A stretch of 64,000 bases of DNA. Source: Rhynchonema sp. JSB1_4 (lineage: Eukaryota; Nematoda; Chromadorea; Monhysterida; Xyalidae). The stretch lies in NCBI GenBank assembly GCA_030248065.1, contig JASAMV010009160.1:19669-83668 (forward strand), written 5' to 3'. The translations under genes and the position numbers were made by a program. The notes beneath the pieces were generated by a model. The model was given only the letters and a program-made list of their open reading frames with translations. It did no database searches and was not told where the DNA came from. Of the stretch, positions 1-12,100 are shown one piece after another; the stretch's first letter is position 1, and every line of letters starts with the position of its first letter.

Positions 1-270
1 CAAACCACTCAAATTTCAAATAATGAGTTTCGAACATTTTATTCAATTCACGTGTTGCCTGTAGTCAGGTTTAATCACTCGTGTTCCGCGTGCGCGTGTA
101 ACATTCTGGCACCTTGTCTGTAACCCATTATGTACAAACTTACGAGCAGCAATATCGAAGGACAAAATAGCCAATAGAATAGTTCATAGTTGACTGTCAT
201 GTTATCCATCCAAGTGTGTGGTTGTATTCCGTCTTCCGCCATTCTTCCTCGCAATCTCAATTTCGTTCAG

Positions 271-2620
271 GCGAGCATTTGTCGCATGCGATTCTCAAAT
301 GACGGAAAATTGCTGGTCGCCGCAGGTGAGATGATCTTCTCGTTCTTTTTGTTTCATTTTGTTGCGAGTCGTACCATGCGTTTCTCAGCTGAATGATTTT
401 GTGCCGTATTTACACACGCAAATGAATAACAAAACCTATATCTGAATGATAGAGGCCTCCCAAATAAAAAGCAATTTACTTCATGATATAACCACAAGGT
501 AAATGCACAACATCTGCTGAGCGAATGGTCATTGTCGTTCTTATACCGCATCTGAATCATCAGCAGTTGGCCACACACATTGCATTGCTCATAAAAACAG
601 TGCGGAAACCCAGTGCGTTAGGGTGAAGTCAGCAGCGGAAAAAAGGCGAAATCAACCTTGGTGGTCTGTCCGATTCGGTCTTGCCTTGGTCATGGGACTT
701 TTTGTTGTAAAGTTCTTTCGAGATTTATGTTTGCCACTGAGTTCGAGTCCAAACCATTGTCCATTTTGTTCAAAACCCTTCGAACTACGTGATTTTCACA
801 AATGGGGCAAATTACAGTAAATGTGGGGTATACTGTCGGTTTCTTTTTCAAAGTGTGCGTGTCGGGAAAGGTTTTTTTCAAATGTGGCCAGTAGCGAAAA
901 TCGCCACTTGGTCCAGAATCCAAGTGGCGGTTTGGAAATAGAAGTGGCTATTTGAAGACGGAAGATGAAAACGAAATTCGATTAGCGGAATATCGCTATT
1001 CCGTTTTCACCTGGACGCTTTATTCCGCATTTCGCTTTTGTCTGAACACAGGCCAATCGAGAAACAGGGCATTGTTGGTCCTTGGCCGATCAGCAGGTTT
1101 GACACCTGCAATACTGCAGCAGGCAATTAATAAATTAAGTATGTCTTGCAGCAAGATTGTTTGTATACAGGGCACATTGCATGTCTCCTTCAGACATTGA
1201 CCTTTTCCTCAAAAAATATGAAGCAAGGCAAGGTGACATTATGTATACAGTTTAACGTTTGGTCATCCAGGGAAACACCAGATCTGGATGTGAGCCAACA
1301 GCTTGGTTGTTGTATTTTACTTTTTATGGTATGTTACTGGGTTAACATTTTCGAAAAAATACAAGAAAGGATAAGTACATGCACCTGCGAAGATTGTGGG
1401 AGATGAAAACCAGAAAAATGCCATCGAGTTTCCTAGTACATTGTTTGTTGTGCTCTGTTGCCATGTGATGGCGATATGATACGTAATGCTAAGCCGACAA
1501 ACATGTTCTGCTGTCCAGATTGTAAATAACGTCAATATGGTGCGGCCACAAACATGAATCCGCCTGGGATAGCAACTCACAAAACACCAGAAGCTTTGTA
1601 AGTTGGCTGCGATCGATTCAAAAACTGTCTAAATTTCAGGTTCCGACGGTCGTGTCCTAATTTGGGACGTTGGCCAAAGTCGTCTGTTGGCATCGTTGGC
1701 CCTTTGCGACAAACGACAGCCCATTTATTCACTCGCATTCACCAGGGACAACACTGTGCTCGCTGCTGGTTCGTTGATGCGGTGTTTGTTTAGATTGAAT
1801 CGTGTTTGCCAAGCATAACATTGTTGACATCGATTATCTGCGTGGTCTATCTCGCGTGAAACATCACAAAAATTACATTGGTCCCATGGTCACTTGTTGG
1901 CATATGAAGCTTAATCTGACCCATCTGTTCACACGTTCACAGCAGGCAGGTCTGTTAGGCAAGCTAGCAGTGATGTAATAACACTCGGTTTTGCTCGTTT
2001 TTGGCCTGTTTTCAAAGACGGGCGAGGTGCCAGGCCTCTGGTGTTCGAACGCGTCTGGCCAATTGATCTCCAAAAAGGACCTCGAGCAGATCTTATTGCT
2101 CACAAAAGTGCAAGCTAGTGTAAATCAAATCTAAATGAATACAGTCGACTTTCTCGGTGAGCCACTTTTCTTATCAAATCCATCAAAATTCTCTTGATAC
2201 GGGCTCACAAAAAAAGATATAAAAATTCAATACCGAACCAAAAATTGTTGCAGGCGGTTGTCAACGTATTCACTTTCTCTCCATGGACCATCTCGCTGGT
2301 ACTACTGATGTCGATGACGTCAGGTAGTTGGGATGGTCGTTTCATTGTTTTTGTCGATGGATTGTGTCCCGTGTCCTAAAAAACAGGTTTTTGGGATGGA
2401 TGAGCCAGATAATACTGACACTAAATTACAATCACAGTATCACATTCCAGTCATAAAATTGCCTCTCAAAATGAAATGAACGAGTGCAATTTCTTTTTTC
2501 AGAACGTTAATATCGTCCGTGCAACTCACCTCCTATGAAACCAAGTCAACGCCCGTTCTGTCATTGAGATTTACGCCGAAAAATCTGCTTCTCGCTGTTG
2601 GTCCGTTCGATCAGAAATGA
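271..2620 (+). CDS. TAF5: TAF5-type WD40 protein, C-terminal exons (partial)
   Basis: C-terminal part of a WD40-repeat protein; the 5' end lies outside the window. Four exons join in phase: 271-325, 1640-1768, 2254-2323 and 2503-2620 (stop TGA 2618-2620). They encode a repeat with FSNDGKLLVAAG, then GSDGRVLIWDVG, then FTRDNTVLAAG, and a terminal stretch containing YETKSTPVLSLRFTPKNLL. The GSDGRVLxWDxG motif and a C-terminus with TKSTPV followed by a last FTxxNLLLA beta-strand are characteristic of TAF5, the WD40 subunit of TFIID (the paralogue TAF5L sits in SAGA/PCAF complexes). It should act in the nucleus as a scaffold of the general transcription machinery. TAF5 versus TAF5L cannot be settled from this fragment. 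The third exon is the least conserved, but its phase fits. Introns 326-1639 and 1769-2253 show nothing else I can support. Confidence 0.82.
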
Positions 2621-3184
2621 AGTTCAGGAGCAGCTATGGTCGATTTTATACTGTTCTGTCTTTTTAGATAAATTTGTTAGTAAACGTTATGCCAAAAAAT
2701 CAGGACAAAATAACACAATGTGTTCGTTTTATGCGGGTTCTGTTTATGATTATGACCATTCTGTTTAGCGTACTGCCAAGGAATAAAATGTGCAAATCGG
2801 CTGACGTGATTGGTATTCATTGAAAATGGTCGCGAAGACCAGCTGCTGACACCATCAGTATTATTTTTCTCTCCACTGATGTTCATTGATGCTGTGATTA
2901 CTGCGACCGTGCCAATTTCTCGTGTCATAACTGGGCCTGTTTCGTAACTGTCGTGGGTAATGTATGTGTACCCTTCTCGTGAATGGAAAAATTTGATTAG
3001 ATCCTCCAGGCTAACCCTCAGGTCATGCCCAACGAGTAGTTTGCGCTCATCTTGATGCTATTTCTTATTGGCCGCTCAATGTGCCCATTCACGTGTGGGC
3101 ACCATCATGAGTGCAAAATAACTGGTCTGATGTTCTCCACAACTGTGGACCCCACTTTATTTTCAGCTACCACATCCTACAGTT
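2621..3184. other. intergenic, TAF5 to AP3B
   Basis: 564 bases between the TAF5 stop and the AP3B start codon on the same strand. It must hold the TAF5 3' end and the AP3B promoter. I see no convincing TATA box or further gene. Confidence 0.6.
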
Positions 3185-6100
3185 ATGTCGTCAGCCAGTG
3201 GCACATCATATGCCAACGAGGTGACATCGCCAGAGATGGAGATGGGAGGTGACGCTGTTGGCGGGTTTTTCGCCGATTCGAAAATGTGGGTTTTTTACTT
3301 TTGTGTTGTTCTGCATTTAGCTAGTTTCATCTGATGTGACAGCACGCGAACGGAGTCCAAGGTGAACGTTTTTTGCAATATTAGGTTTATTGGGTTCGAC
3401 TATTACACATGAATTTAGGCACGCACATTTTTGAAAGCTGTATTTTGAAAAGCTTGAATACCTGTCCAAGCAATTGTCAAAACTTCTGAAATTGAGCAGG
3501 AAACACGCCGATCTAAAGGCTATGTTGGATGGCAACAAGGACAATCTCAAGATGGAGGCCATGAAACGCATCATAAATGTATTTTTTTAATTTGTGACGG
3601 AAGTGAAGTGCTTGCAATCGTTTTCGCTTGTGTTCCAGATGATGGCCAAAGGTCGCGATGTCTCTGATCTGTTTCCAGCTGTGGTCAAAAATGTGGCCGC
3701 CAAAAATCTAGAGGTTGGTTAAAAAACAGCCAAGCTGCTTTCTAAGATACGATTCAATGAGCATGCAAATTTGCGCTCTGCTGCAGGTGAAAAAATTGGT
3801 CTACGTCTACCTGGTGCGCTACGCCGAAGAGCAACAGGATCTCGCCTTGTTATCAATCAGCACCTTTCAACGTGGTCTCAAGGTACATATATTTGTGTGC
3901 AGTTCTTTTTTTTTAAATGGGCCGTGGCTCATTTGTCAACAATTTAGTGGCTCATTTTGTACACATTTGCCTAAGTCTTGTGGCTCATTCAAAATTTTAG
4001 TGGCCCAATGAGTCACCATTAGTGCCTGGCAGAAAACCTGTTTGTGTGTGACTGTACATATTGCGGTTCTTCGCTTGTTCAACTTGAACAATTTTGTGCC
4101 GGTAGTGGGTGAACTTCGTTGACGTTCACGCCCAAGTGTCACGGCACCTGTTTGACGTCCTATGTTTAGTGAATGAAGTCTGGTCAACAGGAGGAATTTG
4201 TTCAAAATTTTTCAGGTGTAATTCGTCTGTCAGAATTTAGCTGCAAGTTAGCCGTTGCTGGGCGCTTTTTGGCATTTGGTGCGAGCGAAACAAAAAAGTA
4301 TAGGTGCACGTTGCACCTAAACCTAGTTTTAGGTGCAAATAAAAATATCACAATGAAAACTGCAGCCCAGAATTGTCTAAAAAATCTGTGGTCGTGGTCA
4401 ACACGCGTTTTTCGACGTTTCACATTCTATGAAACTCCAGTAGATAATCAATAAAGTACAAGCCAAACACACAGGACCCAAACCAATTGATCCGAGCGTC
4501 AGCCCTACGTGTCCTGTCGAGTATCCGTGTGCCCATGATTGCACCCATTCTCATGTTGGCCATCAAAGAATCCATGCGTGACATGTCACCGTATGTGAGG
4601 AAAGTGTCCGCTCACGCCATACCCAAACTATATTCGTTGGTTTTATTAATTTTTGCATTTTTCGTTTATATAAACTGACGTAATTATAATCATATTTAAA
4701 GTCTGGACCCAGATCTGAAAGAGCAACTGATCGAAGTTATTGATCATCTAATGGCCGACAAAACCACGGTGGGCCATAATGTCCTGATTATGATAAAAAG
4801 AAAGACAAATTAATATTTTATGAAAATTCCTTGTCTGCAGTTGGTTGTTGGCAGCGCGGTGTACGCCTACGAAGAGGTGTGCTCGGATAGACACGATCTA
4901 TTGCATCGGCATTATCGCAAATTGTGTCACGTGATCATGGATGTGGACGAGTGGGGACAGGTGGGTTACGGTAGTTGACTACTGTATTGAGTTACCGTAT
5001 GTCAATTGCTGGTTATCTTCGACGTGCGTGTCAAGCAGTGACAAATTTGCCCCCAACGTGTGTTTGCTGATGCTTCACGCACGAATGACTAGAAACCCTG
5101 AGCTCTCTGTAATCTGTTTCTGGAGCCGCCTGGAGGACATAAATAAAGCAACAATTGTTAACAGGTAAACGGCAAAAATTTATGTGTCACTGTAAATTAT
5201 TTGCAGGTCGTCATTGTAAACACGCTAACGCGCTATGCACGGACACAGTTTGCTGAACCAACCGTAAGTCAATTTTGTCACTTTTCCCAACGGAGTTCTT
5301 TTACAATTTTTGAAATTCGTCTTTCAACTCCGAAGGCTGTTGAGTATGGTATAATTTTTGAAAAATTATATTTTTGTATCATCCAACCAGGATCAAGACA
5401 ATGACGAGCAAGAGAATGGCAAGAGTTTCTACAGTGATGATGAGGAGGAAAATGAAACATCAGATGATGAAGAGAGTGAAGAAAGCGATGCTGATAACAA
5501 GACAAAGAAGAACAAACGCAAAGCACCGTACGAAATGGACCCGGACCTGCGGCTGTTGCTTAAAAACACAAAGCCGTTGCTACAAAGCAGGAATTCTGCG
5601 GTTCGTGCCTGTTTCGGTTTTGTTTAAATCTATTTGTTCAGTGAGTTTTAGCATTTCAAACGCAGGGAGCGTGTGTATCGTAGGAAATGACCGCGATTAT
5701 CATTGTGCGAAATGTTTTTTGTTGAATTAATGGTTTTCTTAGTAAAATTTTTGAATCCTGTGATAATCATACGCTTTAAATCTGCTGATGTTTCACGCGT
5801 GAAAACCCAGGAAGCCTGTGGCAACAATCATATCGACGTATCCAAAATCACCTTTTAAATTAAAATAAAAACGAAAGAACCATCAATAATGGGAAGATAC
5901 TGCCGTATTTCCGCTTGCACGATGATATCATCATCATCGTAGTTTTAGGGCGCGCCCATGTAGGCCAGGGCCAGGGCCGGGGCCGGGGCCGGGGCCATGA
6001 AAAATAATCTATGTCCGAGGCCCTGGCCCCGGCCCCGGCCCTGGCCTACATGGGCGCACCGACAGGGCCGGGGCCGGGGCCGGGGCCGGTGCGAAACATT

Positions 6101-9100
6101 TTTCTGGATAGGCGACGTTAGAACTACAGGGTTGTCAATAATCCAACATCGGTTTCGTATACATATGCAGCTGTGCGTGTGTGTTCGTGTTGGGTGTGCT
6201 GTTGCCTGATGTATCAACGGCACGGTCATTTTGGGGTTTTATTTAGGTTATGCATATGTATTTGTTCAAGCAAATTAATGTAAAGCGCTTTATTCTTAAA
6301 AATACTGGCTGATGAAAAGTCACCAGATGACATAAATTTTTTGAGCAACCACAGTAAACGACATGTCTGCGCGAAATTCGAGTAACCTATAACTCCAACC
6401 AATCAGCGAAACGCGCACGTCGTGTATGTGCACGGTCAAGAGCAAACTGTATGTGTATAATTGCAGGTAGAAATTCAGTGTTTTGTCAACCATATTTCAA
6501 ACTGCAGCCCGAATTTGCAATTTACAAATTTGTATAATCTAAAGAAAAAACACAAGATAGCCATGCCCTTGATAAATCAGGCAGTAGCGCACCCAACGCG
6601 AACACACACGCACAGCTGCATATACGAAACCAATGTTGGATTATTGACAACCCTGCAGTTGAAACGTCGCCTATCCAGAAAAATGTTTCGCACCGGCCCC
6701 GGCCCCGGCCCTGTCGGTGCGCCCATGTAGGCCAGGGCCGGGGCCAGGGCCTCGGACATAGATTATTTTTCATGGCCCCGGCCCCGGCCCCGGCCCTGGC
6801 CCTGGCCTACATGGGCGCGCCCTAACAACCTCCCAACTTCACAACGCCCAAACAGTGTCCCTGTCGGTTTGCAGGTAGTACTGGCAGTGGCACAACTGTA
6901 CTACCACCTGGCTCCAGCCAACGAAATGTCCGTTATGGTGCGTGCCCTAATTCGTCTACTCCGGGGCCATCGCGAGGTCCAATCGGTTGTTCTCATGAAC
7001 GTCGCCACAATATCGGCCAAGCGACGGGTATTTAGCTCCATTTATGCTATCAGCAAAGTAATTTCCACTCTTAACTCATATGTCATACGCTGTCTATTGC
7101 TGTTGTGTGTGCCTGTTGACACTGTCTCTATTTGCATGCAAACTTTTGTGGGCCCAGTTATTTGATCATACCGGAGATTTTCACTGCCGGACCGCAACGA
7201 GTTGCTGCTACTCGGGGGATGCAAGTGGAAAGTCGCGGTACCTATCAATAACAATATTTACGTGGCTGTGAAGTTCGAATGTGCTGCATATTTTGTTTGA
7301 TCAATATTCGGACTTCTCAGTTGTGAATGGGCACGATCGCTGATGTGTGCTCGTGTACTGAAACTTGCTGACTGTCCCAAAAAGACACGAGGTGCACATT
7401 TGTGATCGTCTTGCTTCCTAAATTGTGCCAGGAAACAAATTTTTAGATTCTACGTTCGAACTGTTTCCTGACACAAGGAAGGGATTTTAGTAACAGATTA
7501 GTACCAAACGAAGGCATATCGGTCAAAAGTTTTGAATTTTGACCCATGCGACTTGTTTGGTGCAAATTCCATTTCCTTTTCCGGTTGTGTTTCATTTCAT
7601 AGGTGTATGCTCGGGGACGCTCTTAGAATGGTTTCCCGTTGGTGGAAGCCCTCTGATTTTGTCGCCAACTGTGTACACAGCGGTTGTTATCCCGATAATA
7701 GCGGCACCGGAGAAAGGGTGACGTTGTGTTTGGATCAGCCTCCTAGCTCACCTCACAAAAGCGTCCCTTCGTGGCATACCCACATGGGCATGCACTTATA
7801 AAGTTTAGATTGTGTGGTTGTGGTGTTATCAATGTGTGACTGGCTTGCCCCTCCCCATCTATCTCTCCCATTTCCAAGCATGCCACATCTTTTTAGCTTC
7901 GCATTACCTCACGCGTGCCCACTCCTGTCCGTGTCGTCCCAGACGGAATTTGTGGGAATGCTGCCCAGACTGGCACAGGAGTTTTTTGGTACTTTGTAAT
8001 CATCTCCTAACCCTATCTATTTACAAAAGCGTGCCAGCGACTGGTTGCTTTCCTCGAATCTTGTGTGGAAGTGGCATGTACCTGGAATTTTGCCACTTGG
8101 GTTGAACTAACAAACGAAAGTATTCTCAGATCAGATCAAAACGCGCATACGTTGTGCATGACATAAGTTAGTGTGCATCACACTGTCATCTCATATTTTA
8201 TTCAACTTTTCGATCACTGGCTTGGGTTTCATTCAATTTAGATCATTGGTACAGGAAAGGGTGGTTCTCTAGTTGTGTTGGTGATATCCGTGTTCGTGCG
8301 TATTGTATCGTTTTGTTCCAGTTAGTGATTAGTTAGCCAATTGAGCATGTCTTTTGTTTTCGCTTCTCTGTGCCAATTACTTGTTTTGTAAGTTGCGCAA
8401 TTTCTGTTTCAGAACGTTTTTGAGCCATTCTTAAAAAGCTTCTTCGTTCGCTCCAGTGATCCGACGCATATAAAGCTGCTGAAGGTTGGTTTTACGTTTC
8501 AATTTTTTGAGTTTTTGCCAAAAATACGTTGTCTTCATTTCCAGCTGGAAATCCTCACCAATCTCGCCACGCAAACCAACATTTCCGTGATTTTGAGGGA
8601 ATTTCAAGTTGGTGAAGTTTGAAAGTTTCAAACTAAAAATTGACTATTGCTTTTTGTGGTAGGTAAAGCGCATTCTTTTGCTCATTTCTATTAGGCAATG
8701 TTTCTAACATGGGCCAAACATTTCTCAGCCGATTTTCGTAGAAGAAACTTGCCTTTGTCCAAACTACAGACCTACGTGCACACGCACGACAAACAATTTG
8801 CGGCATCCGCCATTGAGGCGATAGGTCGATGCGCTGGCAACATCAATGAAGTGACGGATGTGTGTCTGTCGGGACTCGTCAATTTAATGGCCAGCAAAAA
8901 TGGTTGATTTTGGGCTATTTTCTTACCTTTTCTCATTCTTTTGAGCATCTAACCAAATTTAGCACTTTGTTGGGAATAGCTGCTGGGAATCATGCGATAC
9001 TTATTATTGTTATTACTTATTATTATTCGAAATTGAATGTTCAAAAATAATTGCGGTAAGATGTCAAATTGTATCTGGTCAGAATTTATCGACCTTGCAT

Positions 9101-12100
9101 TGTTTGGTGTCATTTTTAGCCTGACCTTGTTTGTGCTGCTCGGGCCAAGGCCAGCTTTCGGTCGGAGCAGTATATTTCTGACGGCGCGGCAGCAAAGCCA
9201 AATCATTTTTTTCAGAAACGGTGGTTGCGCAGAGTGTCGTCGTCATCAAACGTTTGTTGCAACTGCAGCCTGATGCGCACAATGACATCATTGTGAGAAT
9301 GGCCAAGTTGATTGATACGGTCAAGGTTGGATGGCTGGTGTATCTATGTTTCTGTAATTTTTGGCTTGTTGAGTTTATTTTTGATTTCGTGCCATTCGAC
9401 TACTGCATGGTTAAGATTTTACACTAGCACTGTACTGTTATAAGATAAAGCATTCGGCTGAAATAGGTTACTGTTATTTTAGCTGCTTTTTCAGTCATGA
9501 TGAGTGACTAGACTATGCTATGCTCTGTGTCCGTGCCATTTTCCACACGCAAATGAAAAAGCTTCTTCATGCAGTACCACATTACAAAAAACGTCTGTGG
9601 TACATAACAAAAATTTGTGCCAGGTGGGTGCTGCGCGAGCGTCGATTGTGTGGCTGCTGGGCGAATATTGCCAAAAGGTGCCGCATATCGCGCCGGATGT
9701 ACTGCGCAAAATGGCCAAGACATTCTGTCAAGAGGTACGAAGCGTTGTTTTTCGCCTCATTCTGTACAATTTTCGATATTTTTGTTCGTTTCTACAGGAA
9801 GAAATAGTGAAATTGCAAGTACTGAATCTGGCGGTGAAGCTGTACCTGACCAATCGTGAACAGACCGAGCTGCTCTGTCAATATGTGTTCTCGATGGCCA
9901 GATATGACCAGTCGTATGACTTGAGGTCGGTTGATGGTTTAGTTCCCTTTTTGTGCGAGTGTGACACACACTGATCGCATTGTTTTCTTTCAGCCCTGTC
10001 CTGTTCATTATTTATTTGTTTTCGTTTTCCTTTGCAGAGATCGAGCGCGCTTCCTTCGGCAACTTGTGATGCCCGCGCAAGAGACGCGGCTGTCGAAATT
10101 CGCCGAAAAGATATTTTTGAGTCCGAAGCCTGCGCCCGTCCTGGAATCGACATTCAAAGGTTGGATTGGGTTTTGTGACTTCCGAGTCGAAGCTGTATTA
10201 CGTTCATTTCGGCCCGGCACAACTTGAAAAAACGGTCTCTCCAAGCAGCTATCATATCTCCAAACGCACAATTATTTCAGACCGTGACGAATTCCAGTTG
10301 GGCACGTTGTCGCATTATCTCAACCAACGCTGCTCTGGGTACCAAGACCTGCCCGATTATCCAGATGAGCCACCAGACGCGAGTGTGAGGAATGTGATCG
10401 GCTATGAATCACCCGTGTTGGACGCAAAGACACCCACTGCCAGTGGTTGGTGTAGTGGGAAAATGATAAGATTTGTTTGACTGTGGGTTTAGAATCTACA
10501 TCACATCATTATTTTAGCATTAGGGACTCGATGTGCCTCACCTAAGAGCACGTTGAACCTAAAAAGATTTCTGCTTGCTTCTTGTCTCTTGTAAAAATGG
10601 CCTATCGAACAGCTGTTGTTTTTCTGGTGTTGTACTGATGCCAGACACAAAAACTGATCGGATTTTGGCTCTTAATTACGGAAGACGTTATGGTCCGGGT
10701 GATGTTTCAACAATGTTTCTTATGCTCACAAGCAGAATAAAAATCTCCGTTTTCGTTGCAGGTGCCCAACAACGATCGTTGCTTTTCGGAGGTGGCACAG
10801 AAGGCAAATCGAGCTTGGCTGGATTCTATTCTGATGAAGAAGACGAGAGCAGTGAAGAAGGTTGTTTGAAGCAAAAAGGTCTCAACTTTTTCGTGTGTGT
10901 GGGTCTCCAACACAAACGACAGTCATGTCACTGCTGAATCTCACTTTCTGGCCCTTTTTATGAATTAATTATACTGGATGGAACATTATCATTTGCAGAT
11001 GAAGAATCCAGTGAAGCAGAAGAAGAACAAGCAAGTGGAGAGCAAGAGGAAAAATCATCTGAGGAAGAAGAGGGCTCGGAAGAGGGTGCGTGTTCGTTGT
11101 TCTTGGTTCTACAGATTGAAATATTTTCGAATTCAAAGTAATATTATAAATAGCAGATGAAGAAAGCGAGGAAGGGGAGAGCAGCGAGGAAGAGAGCTCA
11201 TCAGAAGAGGAAGAGCCGGTGAAACCGGTCGTAACGAAGCCGAAGGCGAAGCCCACACCGAAACCCGTGTCACAATCGAAACCGATGCCGAAAGCGAAAC
11301 AGAAAGCTGTGAAAACTGATCTGCTGTTGGATTTTGGCGGTCAGTTTACTTTTCTTATGAAAATTGACGTTGTTTGAAATTAGAAGTGGAGGTCTTTGTT
11401 CCGGAACGCTCCATCACATACTACAATCAGTCATTGTGCTGTCACCCACCCAAACAGCAGGTTGTCAGGTGTTTGAATGTTTTATGTTTACCGCACAACA
11501 GACTTAAATGGAAAACTCCGGTACGTATGAACACAACAGTATTCACATGAATGATTCACATGTTTTATATGGCGAAGGTTGCCATTCGTTGCTCAATATG
11601 CACTGGCTCTGACAACATTTTTGGGAATCCATACTTGATTCGAATGCGTTGTTGTTGTCTGATACGTGAAGCGCACGTGGCCTGTAACCGCGTGCTTCAT
11701 GTGCCTGACGGATCAGGCAATGTATTGAAAAAGTTCTTTCGAACTATTGCGATAGTGGAATTCGTTATGGTGGAACACTCGTTATAATAGAGTCCTTTAA
11801 AACCAGTTTGGTCGTAAGCTGGTATTTACGAAACGGTGAAGTGGCAAGTTGAGTGGAACGGTCAGTGAAAAAAGTCCGGTTGAAAACCAGTTCTCTTCCC
11901 AAAGATCGCGTTGAGCTGCGTGGAATGGTACGGCAGCACAGCGTAACATGACGATTTGTTAGAAAAATCACAAATCCTTCAAAAATGCTTATTTCCCGAT
12001 TCTGAAGCCAGTGCTGGTACCATGATTGCATATGTTGTGGACACAACTGTGTGCCACACACAGGGAGAGTATTTTTCTGACTTGAATACTGTCCGGATGT

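Noticed and set aside
5945..6773. Pro/Arg/Gly-rich open frames on both strands
   Set aside because: They are translations of GGGGCC arrays in the ends of the foldback element.
11379..11473. Apparent AP3B exon after GAAATTAG
   Set aside because: Its content does not match the family and skipping it gives correct phase from exon 11157-11339 to 12282-12439.
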